Origin: Raffaelea ambrosiae
Lineage: Eukaryota; Ascomycota; Sordariomycetes; Ophiostomatales; Ophiostomataceae
Length of the DNA stretch: 64,000 nucleotides
Direction: 5' to 3'
Assembly (NCBI GenBank): GCA_002778195.1
Contig: PCDI01000002.1
Span: forward strand, 1,757,628 to 1,821,627
The notes below the pieces were generated by a model, which had not been told where the DNA came from, made no database searches, and saw only the letters and a list, made by a program, of their open reading frames with translations. Made by a program: the position numbers and the translations under genes. Position 1 is the first letter of the stretch; the number at the start of each line of letters is the position of its first letter. Below, piece by piece: positions 31,923 through 41,374 of this stretch.

Positions 31923-32945
31923 GAAGGCGGCCGCAGGAGTAGCACCAGGAGCGAGTCGAGGTAGGGGTGGTGGAAGTCTGTTGGTGTTGTTGTCTTGTTG
32001 GCACGACCAGTTGTACTATGTAAGATATGTGCGCATTGATTGCATTGCTTTTGCTGCAATTGACTCCCAGCGGGCCTTGGACCAGACCAGGCAGCTGCTG
32101 GTGACGAGACCACGACCCGAATATATTAGAAGCAACGAGAATTGCAAAATTCATGATTATCCTATCGAGCTGAAAGAAAAACGGAGAGAAACGAAACAGA
32201 AGCAGACGCAGAAGCAGAAGCAGAAGCGCAAACATGAACACAAGAACGCGAGCAGAAACATGTGGTTGGACAGGAACGGGAACACAGAAACACCCACGCA
32301 GACCACAAATGACCAGGGGACGCGGAATGCGTTCTCTCCATTGGCCAATGTGCGTCTTCTTTCACCCAACATTCGATACACTGCCCCGGGCGCCAAACTG
32401 ATCCTCCTTGAATCTTTCTTCCCCAAATGAAATATTTAATACCTTAAATCATAGTGGGTCCTGTACCGGTTGGTGAGAGGTCAAGCCAGCAAACGGCTGG
32501 CTCCTGGTGGTCTTACACAGCCTCTCTTTCTTCCCTGATCCTTTGCATCTGACGCTGTCTGGCGCAACAGTACCGCATCCTGCCAGGCGGGGGGGGGGAC
32601 GTCCCAAAGAGAAAGAGTGTTCAGCTGTCAAAGACGTTTTCTTTCAGCTCTTGTCGGCCTTTTTTTTTCCTTTTCCCTTTTTCGCCTTCACTTTTGTGCT
32701 GTTGAGCAGTTCTTTCAGCGGCATCGATCTCTCCTTTCTCTCGTCATCGTCCCTTTCTTGTCTTCTCGGCTTCTTTTATTCTTTTATTCTTTCTGTTTTT
32801 TTTTTTCCTCCTTTCTCTTCCACGTCTCTTCTGTCTTCACCTCGGGCCTTTCCGCTCTTCCCTCTTCTCTTCTCTCTTTGTCCACATCCGCTTTCTTCAC
32901 AGCTTCTCTCACACGCCTCCAACCTACCTTCCCCACCCCCCCAAA
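31923..32945. other. Intergenic region with pyrimidine-rich leader
   Basis: An AGAAGC purine repeat lies at about 32197-32230. From 32640 to 32940 the plus strand is almost wholly C/T, a probable 5' UTR of the GH17 gene. No gene seen. Confidence 0.5.
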
Positions 32946-33866
32946 ATGCGTTCGTCGGCCCTCCTCGCAGCCCTGCTGGCCGGCGCGGCCAGCACCGTCT
33001 CGGCCGCTGGCAGTCTGGGCTTCTCCCTGGGCGACAAGCGGGCCGACGCGAGCTGCAAGGACCAGGACGACTACGCGGCCGACTTCAAGGCGATTGCGGC
33101 GGAGACGACGGCCCGCATCGTGCGCACCTACGCGGCGTCCGAGTGCAACTCGTCGCGCTACATTCTGCCGGCGGCGCAGGCGGCGGGCTTCCAGGTGGTC
33201 CTGGGCATCTGGGCGGACACGGACGCGTCCTACGCCAACGACAAGGCGGCCATCCTGCAGTACGCGCCGCAGTACAAGGACCAGGTGTACGCGGTCACCG
33301 TCGGCTCCGAGTCCATGTACCGCGGTACCTTTTCGGGCGCCGAGCTGCTCGTCAAGGTGCAGGACATGAAGGCCGCCCTGTCGGCGGCCGGCCTCGCGGC
33401 GACCACCAAGATCGGCACGGCCGACAGCTGGAACAAGTTCCAGGACGGCACGGCCGACGCGCTGATCCGCAGCGGCGACGTCGACATCTTGCTGTGCAAC
33501 GCCTTCTCGTACTGGCAGGGCCAGTTCATCAACAACGCGACCGGCAGCTTCATGGACGACATGATGCAGGCGTTTGGGCACGTGCAGGCGATCGACGACC
33601 GCATCGAGCTCTGGGTGGGCGAGACGGGTTGGACGACCGCCGGCGACACCTACCAGAACGCGGTGCCGTCGACGGCGAATGCCGAGACCTTCTTCTCGCA
33701 CGGCGTGTGCGGGATGCTCGGCTGGGGCTTCAACGTCTTTTTTTTCGAGGCCTTTGACGAGCCGTGGAAGCCGGCGTCGACCGGCCAGGACGGGTCCACG
33801 GCGGACGAGACGCACTGGGGCGCCATGACGGTGAACCGGACGGCCAAGTACGATCTCACGTGTTAG
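32946..33866 (+). CDS. GH17 secreted beta-1,3-glucanase
   Basis: A single exon of 306 aa, the normal size for fungal GH17 (Bgl2/Scw type). A signal peptide spans residues 1-20 (ending TVSA). Sequence hallmarks follow in order: IVRTYAASEC, VVLGIWAD, VTVGSES with acid/base Glu122, ILLCNAFSYWQG, WVGETGWTT with nucleophile Glu226, and GWGFNVFFFEAFDEPW near the end. These enzymes hydrolyse or transfer beta-1,3-glucan in the cell wall. There is no Ser/Thr stalk and no GPI signal, so the protein should be soluble or wall-associated. The start is the first ATG after a long pyrimidine-rich leader. Confidence 0.95.
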   Translation: MRSSALLAALLAGAASTVSAAGSLGFSLGDKRADASCKDQDDYAADFKAIAAETTARIVRTYAASECNSSRYILPAAQAAGFQVVLGIWADTDASYANDKAAILQYAPQYKDQVYAVTVGSESMYRGTFSGAELLVKVQDMKAALSAAGLAATTKIGTADSWNKFQDGTADALIRSGDVDILLCNAFSYWQGQFINNATGSFMDDMMQAFGHVQAIDDRIELWVGETGWTTAGDTYQNAVPSTANAETFFSHGVCGMLGWGFNVFFFEAFDEPWKPASTGQDGSTADETHWGAMTVNRTAKYDLTC

Positions 33867-34630
33867 GACAAGGCGGGCCCGCGTGGCTGGTTTGCCGTCG
33901 ACGTTCGTGTGTTTCTTTTCGTTTCTTCCTGGCTGGGGTTGGACTTTTTTTTTGTGGTTGTGGCTCGTCTTTTTTGTTTGAGCTTTGGATATTCATTTTG
34001 GGTTTGGACCCCAAAACTTCTTCTTTTTTCGCATTAGCTATACCAACCAAACTCTTGACTCGTTCCTCTCCGAGTCTGTCACAGCTCATTGCATCCCTCT
34101 TTTTTGGTTTTGGGTTGGGTCCCGCAAATATGGTTCTGCAAAGTGGTTCTGCAAAGTGGTCCTGCAAAATGGTCCTGCAAAATGGTCCTGCAAAATGGTC
34201 CTGCAAAATGGTCCTGCAAAAATTCATCTATTTTTGTTGTTGAAAATGCAATAAAGGCTGATCGCAAATCGAAATGGGGGTGAAAAATATAAGGGATACA
34301 AAAAAAAAATCTACATGAAATAAGAGGAAATTCCATCTCTTTCTCGTCCAAGCATGGCAAGACAGGAGGGGGGTATCGATGGCCAGGAGGAAGGTCAGTT
34401 CTTTTTTTTTTGGAAGCCTTTTTTGTTGGACGGTTCAATCTGCCCTGGCCATGTTTTCCAATTCCACCCCGGGAAGGCAGTTCAGGTCGTGCTCTCCCTT
34501 TTTCCATGATTCCTCTGTCGTTTGTCGTCGGGTTGTCGTGTCGGCCGGTAGGAGGATTTCGGTTGGTAACGGTGTTCGTCGAGGTGAGGCTTGGCCATTT
34601 TGATCATGGGATGCGTTTCTCAATGGCTCA
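33867..34630. other. Intergenic between convergent genes
   Basis: The 3' region of the GH17 gene faces the 3' end of the secreted-peptide gene. Apart from the 13-bp tandem repeat listed separately, only T-rich sequence is visible. Confidence 0.5.
34131..34221 (+). repeat. Seven tandem copies of a 13-bp unit
   Basis: Two copies of TGGTTCTGCAAAG are followed by five of TGGTCCTGCAAAA, head to tail without spacers, about 265 bases beyond the GH17 stop. Since 13 is not a multiple of three, the array is unlikely to be coding. It may lie in the 3' UTR. Confidence 0.95.
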
Positions 34631-34859
34631 TTACGTTGTCTTCCGGAGTGGTCTGCAATATGAAGTTAGATCGGGAGAATACTGGATGGACCAGAAAGAC
34701 ATCCGACACTCACCCGCAACCACTTGGCGTCACGGCTCCAAAGAAGCAGTCGCCCGGGTTGGCGGCCACGACCTGGTCCGGCGTGATGGGCGTGATGACG
34801 ACGCCGGCCGAGACGGTCGACACAGCCGCAGCGAAGATGGTAAGGAGGGTGAACTTCAT
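34631..34859 (-). CDS. Small secreted peptide, 55 aa
   Basis: Two exons (34859-34714 and 34652-34631) encode 55 aa. The 61-nt intron has a GTGAGT donor, a TCTAAC branch motif and an ATTGCAG acceptor. The N-terminus MKFTLLTIFAAAVSTVSA is a textbook signal peptide. The mature chain is about 37 residues: GVVITPITPDQVV, AANPGDCFFGAVTPSGCG, then PLRKTT. Its two Cys could form one disulfide around FFGAVTPSG. A CFFGxxTPxGC core seems familiar from small fungal secreted proteins, but I cannot name a family. It could be an effector-like or signalling peptide. The unspliced frame extends 37 residues upstream of the chosen ATG; I chose 34859 because the signal peptide starts there. Confidence 0.6.
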
Positions 34860-36177
34860 TGTGAGGAGGAGAAGAAGGAAGATGTCGTGTAGATTAAGAG
34901 TATCTCGCGAAAAATAAAATAAAAAATAAAGAAACAGAATCAGACCAGCTGCGGAAATGAGTATAAACAACCAAACACACGAGGAGTGAGGCGAAAATGA
35001 AAAACAGAGTGCAAATCACAAGAGATGGGAAGAAAGGAATACAGAATGAAAAAAAAAAAAGAAAGAAACAGGAAAACAGCAGACACAAGAGAGAAAAGAG
35101 AGAAGAGAAAGAAAACAGGCACGACTACCCCTTTGGCCTGTCTGCGACACGATCTGTCGGGGATCACAGCTCGTGGCCTTACTTGCCTTCTGATATGACT
35201 ACGACCGTGTTAGAATACCACGGTCGTTTTACACACACAGGCACACACACACGGGCGCACCAAATCGCATGGGTCGACTTGCCCCCAAAAGGCGGTCGTC
35301 CCGCGAAGGTCTGTCACAGGTTTGGGCGGAGACCCATACTTTTGGGTTGGTGCCCGTTTCAAAGTTTAGGGGATTTTTGGGGCTCTTGGGAGGGGGGCCC
35401 GTGCTGGCCAACCATTTTAGGGGGGCAGGCAAAAAGACGGTAACAGAGCAGCAGTCCATTGCGGAGTATCACGTGGAGGTGTTCCTGAACGTTGTCACAA
35501 CTCCTGTTTCTGATGGGAGGAGACAAGGGTGCCCCTTTTTCCATTGCCTACCCTTTCAAAACTATTCTTTTGCTGTGTGTCCAAAAGTGCCCAAGAGTGT
35601 CTCCTCCGTCACATCGGCTGGTCACCACGGATCACTATGTGGTCCTTTTGAAAACCTGTGTCTATTTTCAGCTTCACGTTGTTCGAACGCGGTCTAGAAG
35701 AAGCATGAAAATGTACGAATAAACCACTGTGAAAATGCACAGATATACACACAAAATCCTGGTCGCGTGCCAAGAATCAGATGCCAAGACGCAGCACGCT
35801 GGCATGCGAGAATGGGGGGGGAAATACAGAAGAAAACCACAAGAAAACCAGACGAAACCAGAAAACCACAAAACCAAAAAAAAAAAACCCAGAAAACCAG
35901 AAACCAGAAACCAGAAACCAGACAGCCAAATGAACAGACATCCAAGTCAACCGAAAAGACCAAACACACCAACCCGTAACCATAAGAAATACATGTCGAA
36001 TAAACATTACGCACAGAAAAAAAAAAACCACTACAAATGCTCCATCCCAGATAAAAGTTCCTGCGGTTCTCGCCCCAAGACAAACAGCCCAAGACAGCCC
36101 GACTGTCGTTCCCCCATATGGTTTCACTTGCCCTTGTAATTGTCCCAGCCTTGCCACTCACTCTTCGCTCCCTCCCC
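34860..36177. other. Intergenic, A-rich
   Basis: The upstream region of the secreted-peptide gene and the downstream region of the Ivy1-like gene. It is A-rich on the plus strand with AGAAA and ACCAGAAA runs. The only structured element seen is the 7-bp tandem repeat listed next. Confidence 0.5.
35894..35921 (+). repeat. Four copies of AAACCAG
   Basis: Four perfect 7-bp units, with looser ACCAGAAAACCA-type relatives upstream from about 35830. Confidence 0.85.
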
Positions 36178-38445
36178 CTACGAATCATCGCGTCGCCAGG
36201 CTTTGACGCCCTCGTCTTCCGTCTCGGTTGCATCCCGTGCTGGCTCTGGCTCCTGCTCCTCCTCTTCGCTCTTTGCTGATGGTGTCGCTGGCTCCTCTTC
36301 GGTAGCTTTGCCCTTCTCCTCACTCGTCGACTCCCCTCCGGTCGTCGTCGCCGAGTCCTCGGCCTTGATGGTTGAGGGGCTAGACTTCCCGCCAGTGCCA
36401 AGGCTGCTGCTCGTAAAGACGTCCTCGTGTGGGTCCACGGCCACCCGCTGTGGCGAGAACGGCCGGGCCCGCCCACGACTCTTCCTATTGATGGTGGTTG
36501 TTGTTGTGGACTTCTTGCTATGTATGGACGACGACGATGCTCCTTTCTTGTCGACGCTGACGTAGTCTCCATCCTCATCCTCATCGTCGTTGTCATTATC
36601 ATTGTCATCGTCGCCATCGCCTCCCCGTGCGCCTGGCCCTGCATTGGCCACGCCGTCCAGGCTTTGATAGTAGTGCTGGCCATCTCCCGTGTCCACCGTC
36701 AGGCTGTCGGCCCGCTGATGCCGCGGTGCCGAAACAGGAAAGGTGTGCTCTGTCTCGTTGCTGGCGTCATCCTCCCCGTTGGCGCCTCCGCCTCCTCCTC
36801 CGTCGCCGGCGTGGCGGTGTTGGGTGGCAGTCGTCGCTTTGGTCCGCTTCTTCTTCTTCTTGTGTGATCGCCCGCGCTTCTCCGATAGGGTGTCGTCGTT
36901 GCTCAGCAGGCCGCCCTGGTCAAGGTGTCCCGTCTCGTTCAGGATGCCGCCGGGGAGAATACTGAAAACTTTGCCGCTCCCCCCTGACCCGCCGCCCCCT
37001 CCTCCTCTTCCTCCTCTGGAGGAGGAACTGGCACCGGCTCCTCCTCGGCTGCCACCGCCGATTGTGCCTTCAATGGTTGCTGCGTCACTGCCGTCGTCGT
37101 CGTCGTCGTCGTTGTTATTGTATATGCCGAGAGCACCACTGCCGCCGGCCGGCGTCGTACTGGGCCGACTGAGGCCCGTAGAGACCGGGCCCCCACCGAG
37201 CAACATGAGCTTGGGTCCGAGGCCGAGATCGGAGACACCCGACAGTCCCGACGGGCCGCCACCGGTGATCACCGCGCTCGACGCCAGCACGTCCTCTTCC
37301 TCTTCGCTGCCGCGCGAGAACAGGTCCACGGCACCCTCGAGCACACCGTCCAGCCCGCCCCCTGGCCAGCCCTTGCGTGCCAGGCCGTCCAGAATGTCCA
37401 TCTCGGCGCGCACCAGGTTGCGCCCGGCCTGGCTGACAGTCCCGCTCATGTCGCGGCTCTGGTCCAGCAGGGCGACGGCGTGGGCGCCTTGCCGGGCGGT
37501 CAACGAATCGAGGGCGGCCGTCATGGTCACCAGGTGGCTGCGCATGCGGACGACATCGCGCTGCCGCGGCTTGCGCAGCTTGACGCCCTCCTTCTCCAGC
37601 TTGCGGATGTCCTTGCTGGCCTCGCGCATGCCGGCGGCATAGCTCTCCTGTTCGGCCTCGACGTCGGCGGTGTAGCGGTCGAGCTCGTGCACAATGGGCA
37701 GCTCAAACGACCGGTAGACCGTCTCGGCCAGGATCCCCTGCTGGTTGGCCATCAGATAGTAGAGCCCAGACGTGGCCAGCAGGACGTCGGCCGTGCAGGA
37801 GACTTCGCTCCCGGACGAGGTGGCCGCGCCCGATCCCGTCGCTCCCACGCCCCCGTTCAAGCTGAGGGTGCTGCCGTACATGCTGCTGGAGGGCGGCATG
37901 TAGGGCCCTGGCGGATACGGCTGGGCACGGGCCTCCTTGAGACGGGCACACGCCTCGAGCGCGGCGCCGAAATTGGAGGCCGCCGCCGACAGCTGGCCCA
38001 GGGCCACGCGGTAGGCCTTGGCATTGGCGGCGAGCGTCTCGTAGGCGAGCCGCGATTTTTCGGTGTCTTCGTGCGAAAAGGGGAACGGGCGGGCGGGGGG
38101 CGGCGGCACAACACCGGTCAGCTGCGGCGACTGCGCGCTAGGGAAGGAGCTGTACTGTATAGAGACTTCGTCGAACTGCCGGTGGCCCTTGTGTTGGTTC
38201 GTCATCGTAGAAGGGGCAGCTATGGAGGGTGGCGCGGTCGAGGGCGGTGCCGCGGGAGTCCGGGGTGTGGACGCGGCGGACTCCGCCGTCGCTACCGAGT
38301 GGGAAGAAGGGCCTGCGACGATCGGCGAGGAGGAAAAATTACTAGCGGCAGGGTCTGTCGAGGAAAACACTGCAGCGGCAGCACTGTCGTGGTGGTGCGG
38401 GCCTGCTGTGCTGTGAATGACAGAGCTCGCTGTGGGAGAGGCCAT
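36178..38445 (-). CDS. Ivy1-like I-BAR (IMD) protein
   Basis: From ATG 38445 the product is 755 aa. Residues about 125-375 form a long helical region: HEDTEKSRLAYETLAANAKA, VALGQLSAAASNFGAALEAC, then TADVLLATSGLYYLMANQQG, RSFELPIVHELDRYTADVEA and KDIRKLEKEGVKLRKPRQRD. This fits the fungal Ivy1 family, whose yeast member binds phospholipids, Ypt7 and Vps33 at the vacuole. After it come disordered segments with Gly, Ser, Asp and Glu runs and lysine-rich KKKKKRTK. The open frame continues upstream to 38577 but with no ATG before a stop at 38584-38586. Translation must therefore start at 38445, at 38205 (MTNQHKGHRQ), or in an unseen upstream exon. Family call rests on pattern memory. Confidence 0.72.
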   Translation of the reverse strand: MASPTASSVIHSTAGPHHHDSAAAAVFSSTDPAASNFSSSPIVAGPSSHSVATAESAASTPRTPAAPPSTAPPSIAAPSTMTNQHKGHRQFDEVSIQYSSFPSAQSPQLTGVVPPPPARPFPFSHEDTEKSRLAYETLAANAKAYRVALGQLSAAASNFGAALEACARLKEARAQPYPPGPYMPPSSSMYGSTLSLNGGVGATGSGAATSSGSEVSCTADVLLATSGLYYLMANQQGILAETVYRSFELPIVHELDRYTADVEAEQESYAAGMREASKDIRKLEKEGVKLRKPRQRDVVRMRSHLVTMTAALDSLTARQGAHAVALLDQSRDMSGTVSQAGRNLVRAEMDILDGLARKGWPGGGLDGVLEGAVDLFSRGSEEEEDVLASSAVITGGGPSGLSGVSDLGLGPKLMLLGGGPVSTGLSRPSTTPAGGSGALGIYNNNDDDDDDGSDAATIEGTIGGGSRGGAGASSSSRGGRGGGGGGSGGSGKVFSILPGGILNETGHLDQGGLLSNDDTLSEKRGRSHKKKKKRTKATTATQHRHAGDGGGGGGANGEDDASNETEHTFPVSAPRHQRADSLTVDTGDGQHYYQSLDGVANAGPGARGGDGDDDNDNDNDDEDEDGDYVSVDKKGASSSSIHSKKSTTTTTINRKSRGRARPFSPQRVAVDPHEDVFTSSSLGTGGKSSPSTIKAEDSATTTGGESTSEEKGKATEEEPATPSAKSEEEEQEPEPARDATETEDEGVKAWRRDDS

Positions 38446-41374
38446 CGGGGGGCGACCTCGCCCTGTGGCGGCGCGAGAAGTAGAAGGATCTGGAGGGAAG
38501 CTGTTGTTGTTGTTGTTGTTGTTGTTGTCGAGAGCTAGAAATGTGGAATCGGGGGGGAAGCGTCGAGATTGGGCCAAAGGCTTTCAGGGGGCAGAAAAAA
38601 GAAAAGAAAGAAATGTGCGAGTATCGTGAAGATGGAAGAATCGGAACGACGAGGGCTGAGCAGACAAATAATGTCTACAATGGCGCGTACATGGCCTGGG
38701 ACGTCCCCGGCTGCAGCTCGAACGAAATTTATGTGCGTCTTACTCGCCGAGATTGAGTTGTTTTAGAAAACGAGATGGTTCCCCAAAAGATAGCTCGGCC
38801 CCTCCTAAACTGGAAAAACAAACTAGATCGCCATGCCGTGCTTGGGCACCTGCTGATAAGGCTGGCTAATAGTAGACGATAGCGAAATATTATGTCAGCC
38901 ACCAACACTGGGGAGAGGAAGCAGAGAAACCAAGGGGCATCAGATGACAGGCCGCAATGACAGACCAATTGAATTGGCAGGGATCACATGGCCATCCACA
39001 GGGCTCGCAGGGGGGAGTTTTCAGGGCTCACAAAAAAAAGGATCGACCGTTTTGGGGGACAGGCTTCACAACCAGCCAGCTGGGAGCAAAAATCCTTTTG
39101 CTTTTATTTTTTTAAAAAGAAAGCAGCGAAAGCCTTGATTGGCGGTCTCTTTCGATTGTTTGCCAGTCATGCCAAGTGAATGGACACGGCAGCAGAAAGC
39201 CAACAGCCAGAGACGCATTGAGAGAGAAGAAGCGCCTGGGAACAGGCAATGGGAAATGGGAAGCAGAGAAGAACAGAATCACTGCAGCCTTGGGCCCATC
39301 TGTGGATTGCCATTGCCGGCTGCCTGGGTCGATAACACAGGGTGCCATCCGGCGGCACGAGATGGTGGCCATCTCGAGTCAACTGACCCAGTCAGTGGAC
39401 GACCAACAGGCCTCGCACGCGACCCTTCTATGGGACGGCGGGTTGGTCGCCGCACGTGATGGGCCTCCAACAATGCAGTTGTTTCCTGTGCGATGGGTAT
39501 TATCATACCCACCCTCTTATTCGTGTCTTGCTTTGCCGATGGCCTTTCCTGGATGGCGGCCGCAGAACCGGTCGCCTGTTTTGCGACCGTAGACGCCCCG
39601 ACTAATAAGCGGCCGCATTTGTGGGCCAGCGGGGGGGGCATATGGCAGTTGGCAGTGGTCCAGTAGTCCTCGTGGGAGGTCGGCCAATCTCGCCCGTTTC
39701 GCCATCTCGCCATCGCTCACATCCATTGGGCAAGAGCTGCCGCGGCCGCATCGTCGGCGACCCGCCCACCCAGTTGCCAGTTGTCTCTAGCTCTCGTCCA
39801 CTCCCTCGTGCGCTTTCCTGCGTTCTTGAGCCGCCGACCGTCCCAGTTCTGCTTCGTTTTATTGCTTCGTGGGAGCCAATAATTTCACAGGGCTGCTGTG
39901 ACGGTGGACCAGCCAGCGCCGATGCTTACTTTGTCTGGGCAGACCCATGCTTATCCTGGCAGGCCAGGCCCTGTTTCGAGCATACACCGTTGGTTTGCTG
40001 CTGACTCGCTGCTGGGACCCCTCGCCTGCTGCACCTGTGGTTTCTCATTAATTTGCCGACGCTCGCCTTTTTTTTTGTTGGCTTCTGTTGACCGTGGCCG
40101 TAACGTTTTTTTGGGAGTCATTTTTAGACCTCATGGTTTCTTTTACGTTCAGCTTCACTTTGTTCTTTGGTCTATTTTTGGCAACTAGTTACTCCTTAAG
40201 AAACAGTGTCGTGCCCCTCTCATATGCTCGCTCGCTCTTTCCAAGTATGACTCTTGCCGCAAGAAAGTCTTTGTGCTTCGCTCCTTCCTGCGGTGCTCCT
40301 GCGCTGCTGCAATATTTGCCATCAGCCCGGCCGCACTGCAGAGCTGCGCGTAAGCAGAGATGCATGCCGGCAACTTGTTTTCGTAGGCAGCCGGAAGGAG
40401 TAACAACATAATAGCGAACATACAAAGTACACACACGCACGCACGCACGCCACACAAGAACAAACCTATTCTTGAGTGCGTCTTATGGCCGTCTAACCGC
40501 CCACGCTGAAACCCACCGCTTCACCATCGACGCTGGACGGGCGATCGTTTCGCTGTTGTGACGCCGTTGTCCAATCGCATTCCTGGACCGCTCCTTCCTT
40601 CGGCGGTTAACACACTCCTGCCATCCAGGCAGCCGCTGGCCACCCTGCACACACCTGCAGCTCGCATTGGCCCGTGCTGCACCACTGGGTCGTGCTTGCC
40701 AGTTCACTGCGCTTTCTGCGCGCTGTTCTTGCAGTTCTTGCAGTTCTTGCAGGCTATTGCTCCAGTTTTTATTGGCTTTATTGGCTTTTTTTAATTCCTG
40801 CCTTCCTGGGTTGTTGTTGGTCTGGACAAATTCATCCCACGCAACTGCCCAAAAAGCCCATCTGCGACTGGGCGGACTTCCGCCTGGTAAGAAGAGACCG
40901 CGAGGCCCAGACTTTTTGTGTACATTAACAGGCTTGGCCCCCCGTCGTCGCCCAACGTATTTCGGCACCCCCTTCCCTTCTCCTTCTTTTCTTCCATTAT
41001 CTAGACATGATCACGGCTGCTCGTCTCCTCTGCTGGCAGTTGGAGCCCTTCACATTCACCCGCACAAACGGCTGCTCTCAAGCGGCACAGCGCAAAACAG
41101 CCGGAAATCTTGCCCCAAAATCGCCATTTCCACCTCGTTGACCTCACTGGCCTCACTGGCTTCATTGGCCACCTCCACTGCCTCGCCTGGCCATCCTCCG
41201 GGTGTTTGCGCCCCCAACCACAGCTAGGATTCGCCGCCGCTCGCGGCCCTCCACAGCACCCCCGGCTCTCTCTACGGCCCGTCTGCTATGCCCGTGAAGG
41301 CAGGTTGGACGCCGCGCTGGCCCCACGGCATCACCAAGCCTGAATCCTCGTGTCCTTGCTGTCAGCCTGGTATC
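38446..41374. other. Divergent intergenic region (2.9 kb)
   Basis: This region separates the divergent Ivy1-like and Gln-rich genes. I could support no gene. A 9-bp TTGCAGTTC unit repeats three times near 40730-40752, and an ACGCACGC run lies at 40434-40450. The last 400 bases are C-rich leader. Confidence 0.5.

Noticed and set aside
34131..34221. CRISPR-like or regulatory direct repeat array
   Set aside because: Units are contiguous without spacers and the genome is eukaryotic, so it is a simple tandem repeat.
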